Positions 7,591-16,255 are shown, numbered from the stretch's first letter. The stretch: DNA of 41,784 nucleotides from Gemmatimonadaceae bacterium (GCA_019745365.1 JAIETI010000096.1:1-41784); one strand, 5' to 3'. Made by a program: numbers and translations. The notes: generated by a model from the letters alone, not told the origin.

Positions 7591-9253
7591 GCGGCTCCTC
7601 GGGGACGCTGGGCATCGCCGTCGTCCGTCGGACACCGGCACGGAGTCCGCGCGCGGCGGCGTCGCGTACGTCGCGCTCTTTGTCTTGCGCGAGTTGTTGG
7701 AGCGCCACCATCGCGGCCGAGGTGCGCGCATCGGCGAGCGCGAGGACGACCGCGAGGCGGAGCCCGGGCGCCCGTCGCCGGAGCGCCGGCGCGTCGGCCT
7801 CGGCAAGAGCGACGAGTCGTTGCACCGCATCCGGGGTCGCGAGCCGCCCCAGCGCACGGAAGAGCGCGAACAGCACCTCGTCGTCCGTCTCACTCTCGCT
7901 CAGCTTCACGAGGACGGATGCCGCGCGCGAGACCCGGCGCGCCGACAGTCCGTCGACCGCGGAGGCACGGATGAGCGGCGCCTCGTCGGCGGTCGCGCGG
8001 ACGAGCGCGTCAAAGGCGAAGGGCACGTCGTAGGTCGCCAGCCCGAGCACCGCGCTGCGCCGGACGCGGACGTCTTTATGGGCGAGCAGTTCGCCGAGCA
8101 CACGCTCCAGTCCTGCCGGTCGGAAGATCCCGATGAGGTCCGCCGCGTCGCGCACCATCCACCAGCGCGCGTCCTCTGCCATCCCCGTCAGCGCAACGGG
8201 GAGCGCCGGGAGCGTGCCGAGAAGGGCATCGATGCGTGTGGCGTCGGCGGGACTCGACGCGCTCGCTCGAAGATCCGCGAGCACCTCGACGCCGTCGATG
8301 CCGAGCCGCGCGATGATCCGTTCCAGCTGGGCCGCGCGCTCCGGCGCGCCGATGAAGAGCTCCGCGAGTGGCCGTACGACCGGTGGCGCACTGAGCTTGC
8401 GCATGGCGACGATGAAGGCCCGACGGACGTCCTCGTCCCGCTCACCGGCCTCCACATCTAAGAGGCGTTCCAACAGGTCCGCCGCACGCTCCGTGAGCCC
8501 TTCGCGGATGCACTGCTCCGCGATGAACTCGAGTTCTTCGAGGATGCGACGCCAATGCGTGGCGCTCGTGCCTGGGGCCGCGAGCGCGAGGATCGCGTCG
8601 ATGCGCTCGGTGGACACCCGATGCGTCGCGTCGGTCGCTTCGGGGATCGCGAGAGTGTCCTCGGACTCGTCTGGGTCCGGCGCGGGATCCGGCGCGGCGG
8701 GCGGCGACGGCTCTGGCGCGGGCTCCGGCGTGGGCGTCGGCGTGGGCTCCGGCAACGCAACGGCCCCGGCGTCTGGTGCACTCGCAATCGCCGGCTCGGT
8801 CAGGGGCTCGGTGAAGGGTTCCGTGACCGGTTCGGTCTGCGGTTCATCGTCCGGCGCGTTGGACGGTCCGGACGCCTCGTTGGCGCGGAACGCGCCGGCG
8901 TTCACGCCGAGCCGGACGAGGAGAGCGGCCAGCGTCTCGCCCGAGACCGGCGGCGCGGCGAGCGCCGCCGCGAGAGCACGCAGCTCGTCGGCGCTCGCGG
9001 GAGGCGAGACCGTGAGCGCACCGTCGCCAAGACGCGCCCATCGCTTCGCGAGTTCTTTCGCGCCCTTCGCGCTCTTCGGCACCGCGGCGCCATTCCCGCT
9101 CCACCGGCCGTTCGCGACGGTCAACTGCGTCGGCCCCGTGGCGACCGCCTGCGCGCACTCCTCGAGCGCGCGATCGACGCCACTCGCGTCGTGCCCGAGG
9201 GCATACACGAGCTGCGCGAACGCGCGCGCGAATGAGGGGGCGGCTGGACTCAT
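7577..9253 (-). CDS. HEAT-repeat protein with a proline-rich hinge, unknown function
   Basis: 558 aa on the minus strand. Residues 1-120 form an alpha-rich domain. About residues 130-200 are a low-complexity linker: four TEP-x tetrapeptides (TEPVTEPFTEPLTEPA) followed by PTPTPTPEPAPEPSPP. Residues 210-540 are alpha-helical repeats of HEAT/armadillo type (AHKDVRVRRSAVLGLATYD, then DEAPLIRASAVDGLSAR, then DEVLFALFRALGRLA, then KERDVRDAAARGLRAG). Such scaffolds bind proteins; no catalytic motif is visible. There is no signal peptide. The gene is isolated on its strand, divergent from the M28 gene (71 bp between starts) and convergent with M42 with a 14-bp overlap of the tails. Confidence 0.85.
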   Translation of the reverse strand: MSPAAPSFARAFAQLVYALGHDASGVDRALEECAQAVATGPTQLTVANGRWSGNGAAVPKSAKGAKELAKRWARLGDGALTVSPPASADELRALAAALAAPPVSGETLAALLVRLGVNAGAFRANEASGPSNAPDDEPQTEPVTEPFTEPLTEPAIASAPDAGAVALPEPTPTPTPEPAPEPSPPAAPDPAPDPDESEDTLAIPEATDATHRVSTERIDAILALAAPGTSATHWRRILEELEFIAEQCIREGLTERAADLLERLLDVEAGERDEDVRRAFIVAMRKLSAPPVVRPLAELFIGAPERAAQLERIIARLGIDGVEVLADLRASASSPADATRIDALLGTLPALPVALTGMAEDARWWMVRDAADLIGIFRPAGLERVLGELLAHKDVRVRRSAVLGLATYDVPFAFDALVRATADEAPLIRASAVDGLSARRVSRAASVLVKLSESETDDEVLFALFRALGRLATPDAVQRLVALAEADAPALRRRAPGLRLAVVLALADARTSAAMVALQQLAQDKERDVRDAAARGLRAGVRRTTAMPSVPEEPPTAR

Positions 9254-9287
9254 GCGGACTCGGCTGGTGCGAGGGTGGAACCGCGCC

Positions 9288-9293
9288 TAACAT
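9288..9293 (+). promoter_or_regulatory. Putative -10 hexamer TAACAT for the M28 gene
   Basis: TAACATACG lies in the 71-bp gap between the divergent HEAT-repeat and M28 genes, 31 nt upstream of the M28 ATG. The same 9-mer precedes the GDPD gene. No convincing -35 hexamer is visible. Confidence 0.35.
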
Positions 9294-9324
9294 ACGCGGT
9301 AGCCCCACCCTCCGACCACACCCG

Positions 9325-10605
9325 ATGCGCCTCGTCCTTTCGCGCGTGACCGTCCGCGCCCTGCCTCTCCTGCTGGTCCTCGCGGCCTGCCGTCCCACCT
9401 CGGACCCCGCGCGCATCGTCGCGCGGAAGGTCGATCCCGCCGCACTCAAGCGCGATGTGGCCTGGCTCTCCGCCGATGCCCGAGAGGGTCGCCGTACCGG
9501 CACCCCGGGCAACGACTCGGCGGCGGCGTTCCTCGCCCGACGCTTCGAGAAGCTCGACCTGCGCCCCCTGCAACCGGGCGATGCCTTCCTCCAACCCTTC
9601 GTCGCCAAAGCCTCGTCGCGCGGCGGGGCCCGCGAGCTCCCGACGCAGAACGTCGCGGCGATGGCCGATGGCACCGACCCCGCGCTCCGTGGCGAGTACA
9701 TCGTCCTCGGCGCGCACTTCGACCACCTCGGTCGCGAATCGACCTTCGCCACGGACCCGCAGGCAGCGGATGCGATCCGGAACGGGGCGGACGACAACGC
9801 CTCCGGCACGGCGGTGATGCTCGAGCTCGCCCGCCGCTTTGCGAAGAAGCCCGCCAAGCGTTCCGTGATCTTCGTGGGCTTCAGCGGCGAGGAGTTCGGG
9901 CTGCTCGGGTCGGCGTACTGGGTCGCGAACCCGCCCGTGCCACCGGCGCAGATGGCCGCGATGCTCAACTTCGACATGGTCGGCCGCCTGCGCGACGACA
10001 AGCTCATCGTGTATGGCGTGGCGACCGCGAAGGAGCTGCCCGCGCTCGTCGACAGCGCGAACACGGCCGCGCTTCGCATCGCCAAGGTCCCCGACGGCGA
10101 AGGGCCGAGCGACCACTCGAGCTTCTATCAGAAGAAGATGCCAGTGCTCCACTTCTTCTCGGACACGCACGACGACTATCACGCCGCGACCGACGACGCC
10201 GACAAGATCAACGCCGCGGGGATGGTGAAGGTCGCGGATCTCGCCGAGCGCATCGCACGGCGACTGGCGGATGGGCCGCGTCTCGCATTCACCGAGGCGC
10301 CGGCGGCGACCCGCGTGGCGTCGCGGAGCAGCGGGAGCGGCGTCTACCTCGGCTCAGTGCCCGACATGGCCGCCGGTGAGGTGAAGGGGATGCGCTTGGC
10401 GAGCGTGCGCGCGGGGAGCCCTGCAGAGCTCGGCGGCCTCAAGGCCGGCGATGTGATCGTGCGGTTCGGCGGGGTGGAGGTCACGGACCTCTACACCTAC
10501 ACCGATGCACTGAATGCGAAGAAGCCGGGCGACGTGGTCGAAGTCATCGTCGATCGCGGTGGGCAGCGCGTCACGCTCTCGATCACGCTCGGCAAGCGCG
10601 GATAG
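9325..10605 (+). CDS. M28 family zinc peptidase lipoprotein with C-terminal PDZ domain
   Basis: Exported aminopeptidase-like enzyme, 426 aa from ATG at 9325. The N-terminus has a lipobox (LLLVLAAC, Cys 22), predicting lipid anchoring. Di-zinc M28 motifs follow in order: LGAHFDHLG, NGADDNASGTA, FSGEEFGLLGS (catalytic Glu and ligand), LNFDMVGR, GPSDHSSFYQ and DDYHAATDD (last His). A PDZ domain (SPAELGGLKAGDVIVRFGG) fills about the last 90 residues. The arrangement parallels the M61 gene upstream, which is also a peptidase plus PDZ. The open frame further 5' overlaps the divergent gene and is not used. Next gene starts 10 nt downstream. Confidence 0.94.
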   Translation: MRLVLSRVTVRALPLLLVLAACRPTSDPARIVARKVDPAALKRDVAWLSADAREGRRTGTPGNDSAAAFLARRFEKLDLRPLQPGDAFLQPFVAKASSRGGARELPTQNVAAMADGTDPALRGEYIVLGAHFDHLGRESTFATDPQAADAIRNGADDNASGTAVMLELARRFAKKPAKRSVIFVGFSGEEFGLLGSAYWVANPPVPPAQMAAMLNFDMVGRLRDDKLIVYGVATAKELPALVDSANTAALRIAKVPDGEGPSDHSSFYQKKMPVLHFFSDTHDDYHAATDDADKINAAGMVKVADLAERIARRLADGPRLAFTEAPAATRVASRSSGSGVYLGSVPDMAAGEVKGMRLASVRAGSPAELGGLKAGDVIVRFGGVEVTDLYTYTDALNAKKPGDVVEVIVDRGGQRVTLSITLGKRG

Positions 10606-10614
10606 GCGCGACGC

Positions 10615-11517
10615 GTGTCGCTCGTAGCCTGGACGAGCGCGCGCTTCGCGATCCCGCTCCCCGACGGCCATCGATTCCCGATTGCGAAGTACGAGCTGCT
10701 CCGGCAGCGCGTGCTCGCCGACGGCCTCGTCACTCCTTCCGCGATGCTCGAACCGGATCGCGCGCCGGCGGACGCGCTCGCGCGGGTGCACGACGGGGCG
10801 TACCTCGCGCGCGTCGCGGCGGGTACGATGCCACCGGCAGAGCAGCGGCGACTCGGATTCCCGTGGAGCGATGCCCTCGCTGAGCGGTCGCTGCGCGCGG
10901 CGGGGGGGACGCTCGAGGCCGCCTTCGCCGCGCTCGAGCGCGGCGTCACGATGAACCTCGCTGGCGGGACGCACCACGCGTTCCGCACCCACGGCGAGGG
11001 TTTCTGTGTCTTCAACGACGTCGCTGTCGCGGTCCGCGCGCTGCAGGCCGCGCGTCGCATCGAGCGCGCAGTGATCATCGACCTCGACGTCCACCAAGGG
11101 AATGGCACCCACGCGATCTTCGCTGAGGATCCATCGGTGACCACGTTCTCGATGCACGGCCGGCGCAACTACCCGTTCCACAAAGTGGCGGGGACGTACG
11201 ATGTCGAGCTCGGCGACGGGACCAGGGACGACCCGTATCTCGCGCAGCTGCGCGACACGCTCCCGTCGGTGCTCGCCCAGGCGCGCGCTGACATCGCGTT
11301 CTATCTCGCCGGGGCGGACCCGCACGAGGGCGACCGCCTTGGCCGCCTTGGGCTGACCTTCGATGGGCTCGCGGCCCGGGACCACTTCGTGCTCACACAG
11401 TGTCGGGAGATCGGGCTCCCTGTGGTCATCACGATCGCGGGCGGGTACGGTGCCCGCATCGAGGACACCGTCGCCATCCACGCCACCACCGCGCGCATCG
11501 CGCGAGAGTTCTGCTGA
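10615..11517 (+). CDS. Histone deacetylase family (AcuC/HDAC11-like) deacetylase
   Basis: Zinc-dependent deacylase of the arginase/deacetylase fold, 300 aa from GTG at 10615. Motifs: FPIAKYELL near the N-terminus (as in the class IV group), LAGGTHHAF (catalytic His-His), EGFCVFNDVAVA, IDLDVHQGNGTHAIF (Asp/His zinc ligands), LAGADPHEGDRLG (third ligand Asp) and ITIAGGYGA (catalytic Tyr loop). Bacterial members act on acetyl-lysine, acetylpolyamines or similar amides; the target here is unknown. Its TGA overlaps the ATG of the next gene, suggesting coupling with the alpha/beta hydrolase. Confidence 0.92.
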   Translation: MSLVAWTSARFAIPLPDGHRFPIAKYELLRQRVLADGLVTPSAMLEPDRAPADALARVHDGAYLARVAAGTMPPAEQRRLGFPWSDALAERSLRAAGGTLEAAFAALERGVTMNLAGGTHHAFRTHGEGFCVFNDVAVAVRALQAARRIERAVIIDLDVHQGNGTHAIFAEDPSVTTFSMHGRRNYPFHKVAGTYDVELGDGTRDDPYLAQLRDTLPSVLAQARADIAFYLAGADPHEGDRLGRLGLTFDGLAARDHFVLTQCREIGLPVVITIAGGYGARIEDTVAIHATTARIAREFC

Positions 11518-12407
11518 TGCCGCCGATCCCCCCGCCGCGCGAGAGCGGCTTCACGACGACCACGCCCGTCCCGCTCTACTGGTGTCGGTACGGGCCCGTG
11601 GGCGCGCCGCCGCTGCTTGTGCTCCACGGTGGACCCGGCGCACACCACGACTACCTCTTGCCACAACTCCTCACGCTCGCCGAGGAGTACGACTGCCTGT
11701 TCTACGACCAGCGCGGCGGTGGACGCTCGCGCCACGACGACGATCGCGCGGACATCACGTGGCAATCACAGGCCGCGGATGTCGCCGCCGTCTGCCGGGA
11801 GTTCGCGCTCGAACGCCCAGTCGTGGTCGGGTACTCCTGGGGCGCACTCTTGGCGATGCTCACGGCGACCGAGGCTGCGGCGGGCCGCCTCGCGCCGCGT
11901 CCCGCCGCGCTCGCGCTGATCGACCCCGCCCCGATCTCTCGCGCCTTTCGCACGACGTTCGAGCAGGAGTTCGCGGCCCGGTCGCAGAGCGAGGCCGTGC
12001 GGGCGCTCCGCACCGCGCTCGCCACCAGTGGGCTGAAAGAGCGGGACCCGGGGGCGTACAAACAGCGCGCATTCGAGCTGAGTGTCGCGGGGTACTTCGC
12101 GGACCCGGCCGCCTCGCACGGACTGACCCCGTTCCGGGTGACCGAACGCGTGCAGCGCGGCGTGTGGGACTCCCTCGGCGACTATGATCTGACCGAGGCG
12201 CTGACGGCGCTGCGCGACACCCCATCGCTCATCGTGCACGGACGCCAGGACCCGATCCCGCTGGCCTCGAGCGAGGCCGCGGCGGCCGCGATGGGAGCCG
12301 CCTTGGTTGCGCTCGACGCGTGCGGCCACGTACCGTATGTCGAACAACCGAGCGCGCTATTTGCGCCGCTCGTCGCGTTCCTCCACCGCGTCCTCCCCCC
12401 CGGCTGA
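11517..12407 (+). CDS. Alpha/beta hydrolase, proline iminopeptidase-like
   Basis: 296 aa, cytosolic. The N-terminal half shows LLVLHGGPGAHHDYL (HGGPG oxyanion motif typical of prolyl iminopeptidases), FYDQRGGGRSRH and the nucleophile elbow VVGYSWGALLAM (Ser in GYSWG). The acid is in LIVHGRQDPIPL and the catalytic His in ACGHVPYVEQP. A family S33 peptidase or related esterase is likely. The ATG at 11517 overlaps the stop of the deacetylase gene, and its own TGA overlaps the next ATG. Confidence 0.9.
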   Translation: MPPIPPPRESGFTTTTPVPLYWCRYGPVGAPPLLVLHGGPGAHHDYLLPQLLTLAEEYDCLFYDQRGGGRSRHDDDRADITWQSQAADVAAVCREFALERPVVVGYSWGALLAMLTATEAAAGRLAPRPAALALIDPAPISRAFRTTFEQEFAARSQSEAVRALRTALATSGLKERDPGAYKQRAFELSVAGYFADPAASHGLTPFRVTERVQRGVWDSLGDYDLTEALTALRDTPSLIVHGRQDPIPLASSEAAAAAMGAALVALDACGHVPYVEQPSALFAPLVAFLHRVLPPG

Positions 12408-12865
12408 TGTCGAACTTCGACGAAGTCACCCAACCGTACGTCGGCACGATCGAGTTCGAGGGGCGTCGCTACAACGTCTCCGTGCGCGTCGCGTTCGATG
12501 GGATCGAGTACGTGGGGCGCCTCTGGTTCGCCGACGAATCATGGGATGACCTCGGCGTCCCCGATCGCGGAGCGATCCCGGGGCGGAACCGCGAGGAAGT
12601 GGTGCGCGCGGCGCGAGCGATCCCGGCGGATGAGCAGGTGAAGCGGTATCGCCGCGCCGTCAGCGAGAAGCGGCGGTTCCACGGACTCCGCAAAGCGACC
12701 GACGAGATCCTCGCCAAGATCCGCTATCTCAACCAGGTCGCGATCTCCATGCGCGCCGGGTTGCTCGATGTCGAGGGCGCCGCGCAGGAGATCGACCTCA
12801 CCGAGCGACAACTCCACACGTTGATCGATCGGTTGAGCGTGCACGCGGGGATCGAAGAGGCCTGA
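12407..12865 (+). CDS. Conserved-looking protein of unknown function, 152 aa
   Basis: Starts at ATG 12407, overlapping the TGA of the hydrolase gene. The first 60 residues look beta-rich (YVGTIEFEGRRYNVSVRVAF, then GRLWFADESWDD). The second half looks helical and charged (HGLRKATDEILAKIRYLN, then EIDLTERQLHTLIDRLS). No signal peptide, no membrane segment and no motif I recognise. The overlap implies co-translation with the hydrolase. Codon bias fits a real gene. Confidence 0.75.
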   Translation: MSNFDEVTQPYVGTIEFEGRRYNVSVRVAFDGIEYVGRLWFADESWDDLGVPDRGAIPGRNREEVVRAARAIPADEQVKRYRRAVSEKRRFHGLRKATDEILAKIRYLNQVAISMRAGLLDVEGAAQEIDLTERQLHTLIDRLSVHAGIEEA

Positions 12866-12906
12866 GCCTCGCGCCCGCGCCGGGACCGCCCGGTGCCTGG
12901 CGTCGC

Positions 12907-12912
12907 TAGATT
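12907..12912 (+). promoter_or_regulatory. Putative leaderless -10 hexamer TAGATT for the PolX gene
   Basis: TAGATT is followed by exactly 6 nt and then the ATG at 12919, the same geometry as in front of the GDPD gene. No Shine-Dalgarno can fit between hexamer and start. Suggests a transcript beginning at the start codon. Confidence 0.35.
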
Positions 12913-12918
12913 TCGGGG

Positions 12919-14646
12919 ATGGACGCCCGCACGGCCGCACGGCAGCTGCAGGAGATCGCCACGCTGCTTGAGTTGCAGGGCGAACCGAAGCCCGCGCTCA
13001 CACGCTGGACTGACGCCGCTCGTCGCCTGCTCCGGCGCGCGGACGCATCGCTCGGAGCGCTCGCCGAGAGCGGCGCGTTCGATGCCCTCGCGTCGGAACC
13101 GCGCCGCGTCCTCGCCGAGCTCGAGCAGGACGGGACCTCGACGCTCCTCGAGCAGCTCCGCGAGTCGACCCCCGAAGGGTTCTTCGAGATGCTGCGCGTC
13201 CCCGGGCTCGGCGTCTCTCGGATCCGACGTCTGCACGACGGGCTCGGCGTGGAGTCGATCCACGAACTCGACGCTGCGCTGCGCGACGGGCGCCTTCGCG
13301 CGCTGCCGCGGTTCGGGGAGAAGGTGATCGCGCAGTTGGAGCGCGGCTTGGCGCTGATGCGCGAGCAGGGGACACCGGTGCTCCTTCCGCACGCGCGCGC
13401 CGAGACCGAACGGATGCGGGCGGCGATCGTCGGCGATCCACGGGTCCTCGCCGTCGAGGTCGCGGGTGAGGTCCGCCGCGCGTGTGAGGTCGTCGGGGAG
13501 ATCGCACTCGTGGTGGCGGTGCGGGACGCGGCCGACGCCGTCGCGGTGGCGGCGCAGATCGCACACGCGGCCGAGGTCACGAGCGCGTTCGGGGTGGGCA
13601 CGGGACGCGTCTCCATCCGCTATCGCGACGGCAGTCGACTCCGCCTCACCGTGGTCGGGACGGAGTCGTTCGTCGCGGCGCGCTGGTTCGAGACGGGATC
13701 CGACGCGCATGTCGCGGCGGTGGTCGCACGCGCGGCCGCGCGGGGCGTGCAGATCACGCCCGGTGGTGCGCGCGGCGCGGATGGGCGCACCATCGCCCTC
13801 GCGAGCGAAGCGGCGATCTATTCGGCCGCCGGGCTTCGCGACTTCCCGCCTGAGCTTCGGGAAGGTGGCGACGAGTTCGCCCTCGATCGCACCGATGATC
13901 TCGTGACGCTCGGCGACCTTCGCGGGGTCCTGCATTGCCACTCGCAGTACAGCGACGGCGGCGCGACGATCGCAGAGCTCGCCGCCGCGGCCGCCGCGCG
14001 CGGGTGGGAGTACCTCGGCGTGAGCGATCATTCGCAGAGTGCTTTCTATGCCGGTGGACTCACCCCGGACTCGCTGCGACGGCAGCACGATGAGATCGAC
14101 GCGGTGAACGCGAGCGGGCTCGGCGTGCGCGTGCTGAAGGGCGTCGAAGCCGACATCCTCCCCTGTGGGCGCGTGGACTATCCCGTCGCGGTGCTCGACC
14201 AGTTCGACTACGTGATCGCGTCGGTACACTCACGCTTCGGCATGGGCGAAGCGCAGATGACGACGCGCGTGCTCAAGGCGATGGACGATCCCCACGTGAC
14301 GATCCTCGGTCACCCGACCGGGCGTCTCCTCCTCACGCGCGAGCCGTACGCGCTCGACGTCGACGCCGTGCTCGCGAAGGGCGCGGAGGTGGGCGTCGCC
14401 GTGGAACTGAACGCGGACCCGCATCGCCTCGACCTCGACTGGCGCGCGCTGCACACCGCGCGGCGCCTCGGCACCGCGATCGAGATCGGGCCTGATGCGC
14501 ACGATGTGGCGGGGCTCGACAACGCGGCGCTCGGCATCGCGATGGCGCGCAAGGGTGGGCTCCGCGCCGCCGATGTGCTCAACACGCGTTCGGCGGACGA
14601 CATCGTCCACGCGGCGCGCGCACGCCGATCACCCGTCCCCGCGTGA
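12919..14646 (+). CDS. PolX-type protein: degenerate family X polymerase domain plus intact PHP domain
   Basis: 575 aa with the bacterial PolX architecture: an N-terminal 8-kDa-like region, helix-hairpin-helix (MLRVPGLGVSRIRRLHDGLG, about 93-112), palm and fingers (about 175-320) and a C-terminal PHP domain (about 333-570). In the palm, the usual GS-x-RR and DxD are here AGEVRRACEVVGEIALVV, so the two aspartates read as Glu 194 and Ala 196. The third aspartate, expected before LRVV, aligns with Arg 242 (RLRLTVVGTESF). The nucleotidyl-transfer site therefore looks lost. The PHP metal ligands are all present: HCHSQYSDG (339-347), GVSDHSQS, KGVEADIL, IASVHSRFG, LGHPTGRLL, ELNADPHRLDLD and GPDAHD. 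In studied PolX enzymes the PHP domain is a Mn-dependent 3'-5' exonuclease or phosphatase, so a nuclease or repair role is plausible. The GTG of nth overlaps its end. Confidence 0.92.
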   Translation: MDARTAARQLQEIATLLELQGEPKPALTRWTDAARRLLRRADASLGALAESGAFDALASEPRRVLAELEQDGTSTLLEQLRESTPEGFFEMLRVPGLGVSRIRRLHDGLGVESIHELDAALRDGRLRALPRFGEKVIAQLERGLALMREQGTPVLLPHARAETERMRAAIVGDPRVLAVEVAGEVRRACEVVGEIALVVAVRDAADAVAVAAQIAHAAEVTSAFGVGTGRVSIRYRDGSRLRLTVVGTESFVAARWFETGSDAHVAAVVARAAARGVQITPGGARGADGRTIALASEAAIYSAAGLRDFPPELREGGDEFALDRTDDLVTLGDLRGVLHCHSQYSDGGATIAELAAAAAARGWEYLGVSDHSQSAFYAGGLTPDSLRRQHDEIDAVNASGLGVRVLKGVEADILPCGRVDYPVAVLDQFDYVIASVHSRFGMGEAQMTTRVLKAMDDPHVTILGHPTGRLLLTREPYALDVDAVLAKGAEVGVAVELNADPHRLDLDWRALHTARRLGTAIEIGPDAHDVAGLDNAALGIAMARKGGLRAADVLNTRSADDIVHAARARRSPVPA

Positions 14647-15299
14647 CGGCGCGCCCTCGCTCGCTCGCCGCCAAGCGCACGCTTGCCGCCGAGATCGAGA
14701 CACGCCTCCGACGCGAGTATCCGACCGCGCATTGCGAGCTCGACTTCCGGACCCCGTACGAGCTGCTCGTCGCGACGATCCTCTCCGCGCAGTGTACCGA
14801 CAAACGGGTGAACATGGTCACGCCCGCGCTCTTCGCGAAGTGGCCGGATGCCCGCGCACTCGCGCGCGCCACACCGTCCGCGCTCGAGAAGGTCATTCAG
14901 AGCACCGGGTTCTTCCGCGCGAAAGCCAAGTCGCTCCTCGGCATGGCACGCGTCGTCGTGGAAGAGCACGGCGGCGAGATCCCGACCACGATGGAGGCGC
15001 TCGTCGCGCTTCCCGGCGTCGGTCGTAAGACCGCCAACGTGCTCCTCGGCAATGCGTTCGGTCGCAATGAAGGGATCGTCGTCGACACGCATGTGGCCCG
15101 CCTGAGCGCTCGGTTCGGACTCACCCGCGCCACCGATGCGGTGAAGATCGAGGCCGAGTTGATGCCCCTCTTCGCGCGAGACGGCTGGGCGCTCCTCTCC
15201 CATCTCCTCATCTGGCACGGGCGACGCGCGTGCACCGCGCGTGCCCCCAAGTGCGAGGGCTGCGTCCTCGCCGATATCTGCCCTTCCTCCTCCATCTGA
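14643..15299 (+). CDS. nth: Endonuclease III (base-excision DNA glycosylase/AP lyase)
   Basis: 218 aa from GTG at 14643, overlapping the TGA of the PolX gene. It removes oxidised pyrimidines and nicks AP sites. Visible: LSAQCTDKRVN with the catalytic Lys, the helix-hairpin-helix LPGVGRKTANVLLG, VDTHVARLSARFG with the catalytic Asp, and the C-terminal [4Fe-4S] ligands with the classic C-x6-C-x2-C-x5-C spacing (CTARAPKCEGCVLADIC). Length is normal for the family. Coupling with a PolX/PHP protein suggests one base-excision repair unit: glycosylase/lyase plus end-processing activity. Confidence 0.97.
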   Translation: MTARPRSLAAKRTLAAEIETRLRREYPTAHCELDFRTPYELLVATILSAQCTDKRVNMVTPALFAKWPDARALARATPSALEKVIQSTGFFRAKAKSLLGMARVVVEEHGGEIPTTMEALVALPGVGRKTANVLLGNAFGRNEGIVVDTHVARLSARFGLTRATDAVKIEAELMPLFARDGWALLSHLLIWHGRRACTARAPKCEGCVLADICPSSSI

Positions 15300-15754
15300 T
15301 GCGATCCCTTCGCCTGTCGTTCGTCGCGGTGACCCTCGTCGGCGTCGCCGCCTGCGCCCCGAAGCCGACCCCCGCGCCGGTGCCGGTCACCCCACCCATC
15401 GCGGCGGACCCCTGCACCGAGCTCTACGCCAGGTCGCTGGCGGCGCCCAGCCTTGCCGTGGATCGTGCGCCGTCGGTGGTGAAGTACGATCCGCGCCCGC
15501 TCGCCCCGCCCTACCCTCGGGGGGTGATCCGGCGGGACGGCACGACGAAGGTGAAGGTCTCGGTCGCGGTGGACACCGCTGGGAAGGCGGACATGAAGAC
15601 CTTCCAGGTGATCGAGACCACGCATGCGTGGTTGGCGAACGACATCAAGGCCAAGCTCCCGAAATGGAGCTTCTCGCCCGCATATGATCACGGCTGCAAG
15701 GTCCCGGCGCTCTGGGTCTTCACCGCCACACCGGGCGCCCGCGCCACGAAATAG
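15299..15754 (+). CDS. Lipoprotein with TonB C-terminal-like domain
   Basis: 151 aa; the ATG at 15299 overlaps the nth stop. A lipobox (VGVAAC, Cys 19) and a Pro-rich spacer (PKPTPAPVPVTPP) precede a domain resembling the TonB C-terminus: PPYPRGVIRRDGTTKVKVSV, a hydrophilic strand VDTAGKADM, then PKWSFSPAYDHGCKVPALWV. TonB-C-like lipoproteins with no N-terminal anchor helix occur in this kind of genome; the function is unknown. It probably shares a transcript with polX-nth only by position. A small hairpin follows the stop. Confidence 0.8.
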   Translation: MRSLRLSFVAVTLVGVAACAPKPTPAPVPVTPPIAADPCTELYARSLAAPSLAVDRAPSVVKYDPRPLAPPYPRGVIRRDGTTKVKVSVAVDTAGKADMKTFQVIETTHAWLANDIKAKLPKWSFSPAYDHGCKVPALWVFTATPGARATK

Positions 15755-15763
15755 CCCCCTGCG

Positions 15764-15776
15764 CCTCCGGCGGAGG
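15764..15776 (+). terminator. Short hairpin CCTCC-GGC-GGAGG between lipoprotein and cyclophilin genes
   Basis: A perfect 5-bp stem with a 3-nt loop, 10 nt after the TAG of the lipoprotein gene, followed 8 nt later by a TTTT run. It may end the polX-nth-lipoprotein transcript, but the stem is short and the U-run is displaced, so this is weak. The TTTT also belongs to the putative -10 TAGTTT of the next gene. Confidence 0.3.
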
Positions 15777-15781
15777 GCGAC

Positions 15782-15787
15782 TAGTTT
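15782..15787 (+). promoter_or_regulatory. Putative -10 hexamer TAGTTT for the cyclophilin gene
   Basis: TAGTTT lies 9 nt before the ATG at 15797, giving a predicted leader of only a few bases. It matches the TA(A/G)NNT pattern seen before other first genes of transcription units in this window. Confidence 0.3.
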
Positions 15788-15796
15788 TCCACCGAT

Positions 15797-16255
15797 ATGA
15801 AGACCGCCACTTTCGAGACCAATCAGGGGACCATCGTCGCGAACCTCTTCGACGATGCCGCGCCCATCGCCGTCGCCAACTTCGAGAAGCTCGCCAACAG
15901 CGGCTTCTATGATGGCGTGAAATTCCACCGTGTCATCCCCGATTTCGTCGTGCAGGGCGGGGACCCGCTCTCCAAGGAATTGCCGAACGGGCATCCGCGC
16001 GTCGGCACCGGCGGCCCGGGGTACCAGATCAAGTGCGAGACTGCGGGGAACCCGAACAAGCACAACGTCGGGGCCCTCTCCATGGCGCACGCGGGGAAGG
16101 ACACCGGCGGCTCGCAGTTCTTCATGGTGCTCTCCGAGGCGAACACGCGCCATCTGAACGGCGTGCACACTGTGTTCGGCCAGATCACGAGCGGGCTCGA
16201 CGTGATGCAGAAGATCAAGCCGAACGATCATATGAACTCCGTCCGCGTCGCCTGA
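15797..16255 (+). CDS. Peptidyl-prolyl cis-trans isomerase, cyclophilin type
   Basis: 152 aa, cytosolic (no signal peptide), PpiB-like. It catalyses prolyl isomerisation. Core motifs: [15 protein letters not shown] (active-site Arg), [19 protein letters not shown] and [17 protein letters not shown]. The short form with [18 protein letters not shown] at the start is typical of small bacterial cyclophilins. It is followed after 16 nt by the 52-aa membrane protein gene. Confidence 0.96.
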   Translation: MKTATFETNQGTIVANLFDDAAPIAVANFEKLANSGFYDGVKFHRVIPDFVVQGGDPLSKELPNGHPRVGTGGPGYQIKCETAGNPNKHNVGALSMAHAGKDTGGSQFFMVLSEANTRHLNGVHTVFGQITSGLDVMQKIKPNDHMNSVRVA

